From: Lentisphaeria bacterium UBA1724
Lineage (GTDB): Bacteria; Verrucomicrobiota; Lentisphaeria; Oligosphaerales; Oligosphaeraceae
Length of the DNA stretch: 8,311 bases
Assembly (NCBI GenBank): GCA_002315885.1
Contig: DCIO01000004.1
Location: 42,066-50,376, forward strand
Reading direction: 5' to 3'
Positions within the stretch are counted from its first letter, which is position 1. Every line of letters starts with the position of its first letter. Positions 6,499 to 8,311 of this stretch are shown piece by piece. The position numbers and the translations under genes are program-made. Below the pieces are notes generated by a model that was not told the DNA's origin, made no database searches, and saw nothing but the letters and a program-made list of their open reading frames with translations.

Positions 6499-6530
6499 AA
6501 AGACCATAAGTTATATAAAAAATGGTCTTT
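6499..6530. repeat. Perfect 9-bp inverted repeat in the HTH leader
   Basis: AAAGACCAT (6499-6507) and ATGGTCTTT (6522-6530) are perfect inverted copies around a 14-bp AT-rich centre. It lies upstream of the candidate -35 of the HTH genes. It could be a two-site operator or a DNA/RNA hairpin. It is not a good terminator, because the stem is AT-rich and has a large loop. Confidence 0.5.
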
Positions 6531-6576
6531 TGCTATGAATTGTATATAATAACTTTCTGGTAATAAAAATGATATA

Positions 6577-6595
6577 AAATTCAAATCTTGAATTT
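6577..6595. repeat. Perfect 19-bp dyad AAATTCAA-ATC-TTGAATTT
   Basis: Two perfect 8-bp arms flank a 3-bp centre, the same geometry as the 6432-6450 dyad but with a different, AT-rich sequence. The centres are 145 bp apart. It may be a distal operator or a chance repeat in AT-rich DNA. Confidence 0.4.
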
Positions 6596-6645
6596 GCGAT
6601 TTTCCCTAGAAAACTCCAATATTTTGTCATTCATTATCCGTAGAT

Positions 6646-6685
6646 AAAAAGAGAGAGGCCGGTGGTTTCATTCACCATCGGCCTC
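6646..6685 (-). terminator. Rho-independent terminator of putP
   Basis: GAGGCCGGTGGT (6655-6666) pairs with ACCATCGGCCTC (6674-6685) around a 7-nt loop, with one mismatch in the minus-strand RNA. On the minus strand the stem is followed by TCTCTTTTT (6646-6654). It begins 31 nt past the putP stop and marks putP as the end of its transcript. Confidence 0.85.
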
Positions 6686-6716
6686 TTGAAAAACGACGCG
6701 CTTCAGCGTATTTCGT

Positions 6717-8171
6717 CTAGTCTCGGGTATCGATTGCCTTGACGTAGAGTGAAGTCACTTCCGTTGTGGGGGCGGGGGTGGCAAGTGTGACGACAACAGC
6801 GGCGATGCAGCCTGCGGCAAAGCCAGGGATGATTTCGTAGAGTCCGAAGCTCTTGCAGAAGACAATCCAGAGGATGTCCACGAGCGCGCCAACCACAATA
6901 CCCGCGATGGCACCCTGGAAGTTGAAACGCTTCCAGAAGAGGCAGAGCAGGATGGTGGGACCGAATGCGGCACCGAAGACGCCCCAGGCATTGGAGACCA
7001 GGCTCATGATGGAGCCCGCATTGGGGTTCAGGGCGATGATCAGCGCCAGCAGGGCGACGATGAGGACGATGAAACGACCGACCCACAGCAGCTCTGCGTC
7101 ATTGGCCTCGCCTTTACGGATGAGTGGCTTGTAGACATCGCTGGCAAAGGCGGAAGAAGCCGCCAGCAGCTGGCTGTCCGCGGTGCTCATGGAGGCGGCC
7201 AGGACGGCGGAGAGGAGAACGCCGGAGATGAGTGCGGGGAAGATGGAGCGGACCATCTGGATGAAAATGAGTTCGCCCTTGACCAGTTCTTCCGTGGGGG
7301 CGATGGTATTGCGTCCGATGATGCCGATGAGCGCGGCGAAGACGACGATCAGGACCGTCCAGCCGATGCCAATGATGGAGGACTTACGTAGCTCCGCCTG
7401 GGATTTGATGGACATAAAGCGAATGATGATGTGTGGCATTCCGAAATAGCCCAGTCCCCAGCCAAGACCCGATGCAATGGACTTCCAGTGCCAGGCATTT
7501 GCCCAGAGGTCGCCCTGGACTGCCAGTGCGGGATCAAGGGGCTTCAGAGTGAAACATGCAAAGAGCGGTGCAAACAGCATGGCTCCCAGGATGAGCAAGC
7601 CCTGGAAGAAGTCGGTCCAGCAGACTGCCGAGAAGCCACCCAGGAAGGTGTATCCGACAATGACGACCCCTGCCAGATACATTGCGCTGGTGGCTTTCAT
7701 GCCGGTGACTGTGTTGAAGAGTGTGCCGCAGGCCTTGATGCTGGATGCGGAGTAGATGGTGTACGCCAGCAGGAAGACGATGGCGCAGATAATCTGCAGG
7801 GCCTTGGATTTGGAGAGGAAACGGTTGGTCAGAAATTGGGGGATGGTGATGGCGTCGCCATACACCACGGAGAATTTTCGCAGGCGGGGCGCTTGGAAAA
7901 TCCAGCTCAGGCTATAGCCAATTGCCAGGCCCAGGGGGCACCACACCTCACACATGCCAGCCGCGTAGATTGCCGTGGGTAGTCCCATCAGCACCCATGC
8001 GCTCATGTCGGAAGCACCCGCGGACAAGGCCGCGACCCAAGCACCCATCTGACGATTGCCAAGGAAGTAGGTCTTTTCACCGCCGTTGCGGTCCTTGATG
8101 AAGAAATAAATACCAATGCCTAGCATGAAGGCCAGGTAGATGGCAAAGACAATGACTTCTTGAAATTGCAT
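6717..8171 (-). CDS. putP: Sodium/proline symporter (PutP-like, SSS family)
   Basis: This 484-residue multi-pass inner-membrane protein of the sodium:solute symporter family is close to the roughly 500 residues of E. coli PutP. The first helix begins near residue 5. The signature AGASDMSAWVLMGLPTAIYA (51-70) places D55 at the same number as the essential Na+-linked aspartate of E. coli PutP. TFLGGFSAVCWTDFFQG (175-191) and LAASMSTADSQLL (324-336, S329 and T330 at the Na+ site) are also typical. It most likely imports L-proline with Na+, for nutrition or osmoprotection. The start at 8171 is chosen because AAGGA lies 8 nt upstream. A longer reading to 8264 adds 31 residues without a ribosome site and does not fit the family. 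GYFGMPHIIIRF (241-252) has Met where E. coli has Gln. No putA neighbours it here. Confidence 0.93.
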   Translation of the reverse strand: MQFQEVIVFAIYLAFMLGIGIYFFIKDRNGGEKTYFLGNRQMGAWVAALSAGASDMSAWVLMGLPTAIYAAGMCEVWCPLGLAIGYSLSWIFQAPRLRKFSVVYGDAITIPQFLTNRFLSKSKALQIICAIVFLLAYTIYSASSIKACGTLFNTVTGMKATSAMYLAGVVIVGYTFLGGFSAVCWTDFFQGLLILGAMLFAPLFACFTLKPLDPALAVQGDLWANAWHWKSIASGLGWGLGYFGMPHIIIRFMSIKSQAELRKSSIIGIGWTVLIVVFAALIGIIGRNTIAPTEELVKGELIFIQMVRSIFPALISGVLLSAVLAASMSTADSQLLAASSAFASDVYKPLIRKGEANDAELLWVGRFIVLIVALLALIIALNPNAGSIMSLVSNAWGVFGAAFGPTILLCLFWKRFNFQGAIAGIVVGALVDILWIVFCKSFGLYEIIPGFAAGCIAAVVVTLATPAPTTEVTSLYVKAIDTRD

Positions 8172-8311
8172 TAGACGAATCCTTATAGTTAAGGTTATGA
8201 TTTGGAACGAAAATTCGGAAAACGGGAATTTAATCCCATAAAGAAATATTACAATTCCATGCACGTACTTTATATAGAAATCAGCGCCTTGCCCCTCGTT
8301 TCGCTTGCGCC
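8172..8311 (-). other. putP leader, incomplete at window edge
   Basis: These 140 bases precede putP and hold no convincing gene. The minus strand carries the AAGGA ribosome site at 8180-8184 and an AT-rich run at about 8266-8275 (TATATAAAG) that could be a -10 element, but I cannot pair it with a good -35. Bases 8285-8311 are GC-rich and may belong to an upstream feature outside the window. Confidence 0.4.

Larger units (their letters stand above)
6389..6716 (-). other. AT-rich gene-free region between putP and the HTH pair
   Basis: These 328 bases contain no convincing gene on either strand. From the putP side they hold a 30-nt trailer, the putP terminator (6646-6685), an AT-rich stretch with an 8-3-8 dyad (6577-6595), a 9-bp inverted repeat (6499-6530), the palindrome AGGAATTCCT (6486-6495), a candidate promoter (6456-6482), a second 8-3-8 dyad (6432-6450) and the ribosome site of the HTH gene. 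From 6420 to 6650 the region is clearly richer in A and T than the flanking genes, as regulatory leaders often are. Confidence 0.7.

Noticed and set aside
8180..8193. Small hairpin CCTTA/TAAGG over the putP ribosome site
   Set aside because: Five base pairs with a four-base loop is too weak to claim a riboswitch or RNA thermometer.

Overview
All genes in this window lie on the minus strand, so transcription runs from position 8311 towards position 1. Paired von Willebrand A (VWA) membrane proteins, a MoxR AAA+ ATPase, a DUF58 protein and a sodium/solute symporter indicate a Gram-negative-type bacterium. My best guess is the Planctomycetota-Verrucomicrobiota-Lentisphaerota group, from the gene layout and the look of the small helix-turn-helix proteins. 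This is an inference and was not tested by any search.

Layout in transcription order. (1) 8311-6717: a PutP-type Na+/proline symporter with its own leader and a rho-independent terminator at 6646-6685. (2) 6716-6389: an AT-rich, gene-free stretch with three perfect inverted repeats and a candidate promoter. One repeat, a 19-bp dyad, sits where transcription of the next genes would start. (3) 6388-5355: two overlapping genes for paralogous XRE-like helix-turn-helix proteins that share an almost identical recognition helix (NWSTIRKWE). They are followed by a strong hairpin terminator at 5294-5323. (4) 5230-1: a Bat (Bacteroides aerotolerance)-type operon. Its order is moxR, a DUF58 gene, a small DUF4381-like membrane protein, batA (VWA), and a batB-batC fusion (VWA plus TPR) that runs off the window edge inside a Gln/Asn/Asp repeat. 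Spacings of 27, 30, -4 and 4 nt support one transcript.

How the genes may work together. In known MoxR-VWA systems the AAA+ ATPase is thought to act as a chaperone or remodeller on VWA partners carrying a metal-ion-dependent adhesion site (MIDAS). Both VWA proteins here keep an intact MIDAS, and each has membrane segments either side of the domain. The TPR and low-complexity tail would give a protein-interaction surface. The exact job of Bat operons is not settled. The HTH pair looks like an autonomous regulatory cassette between putP and the bat operon. Its targets are unknown, and self-regulation through the upstream dyads is the simplest hypothesis. It is the least explained part of the window.
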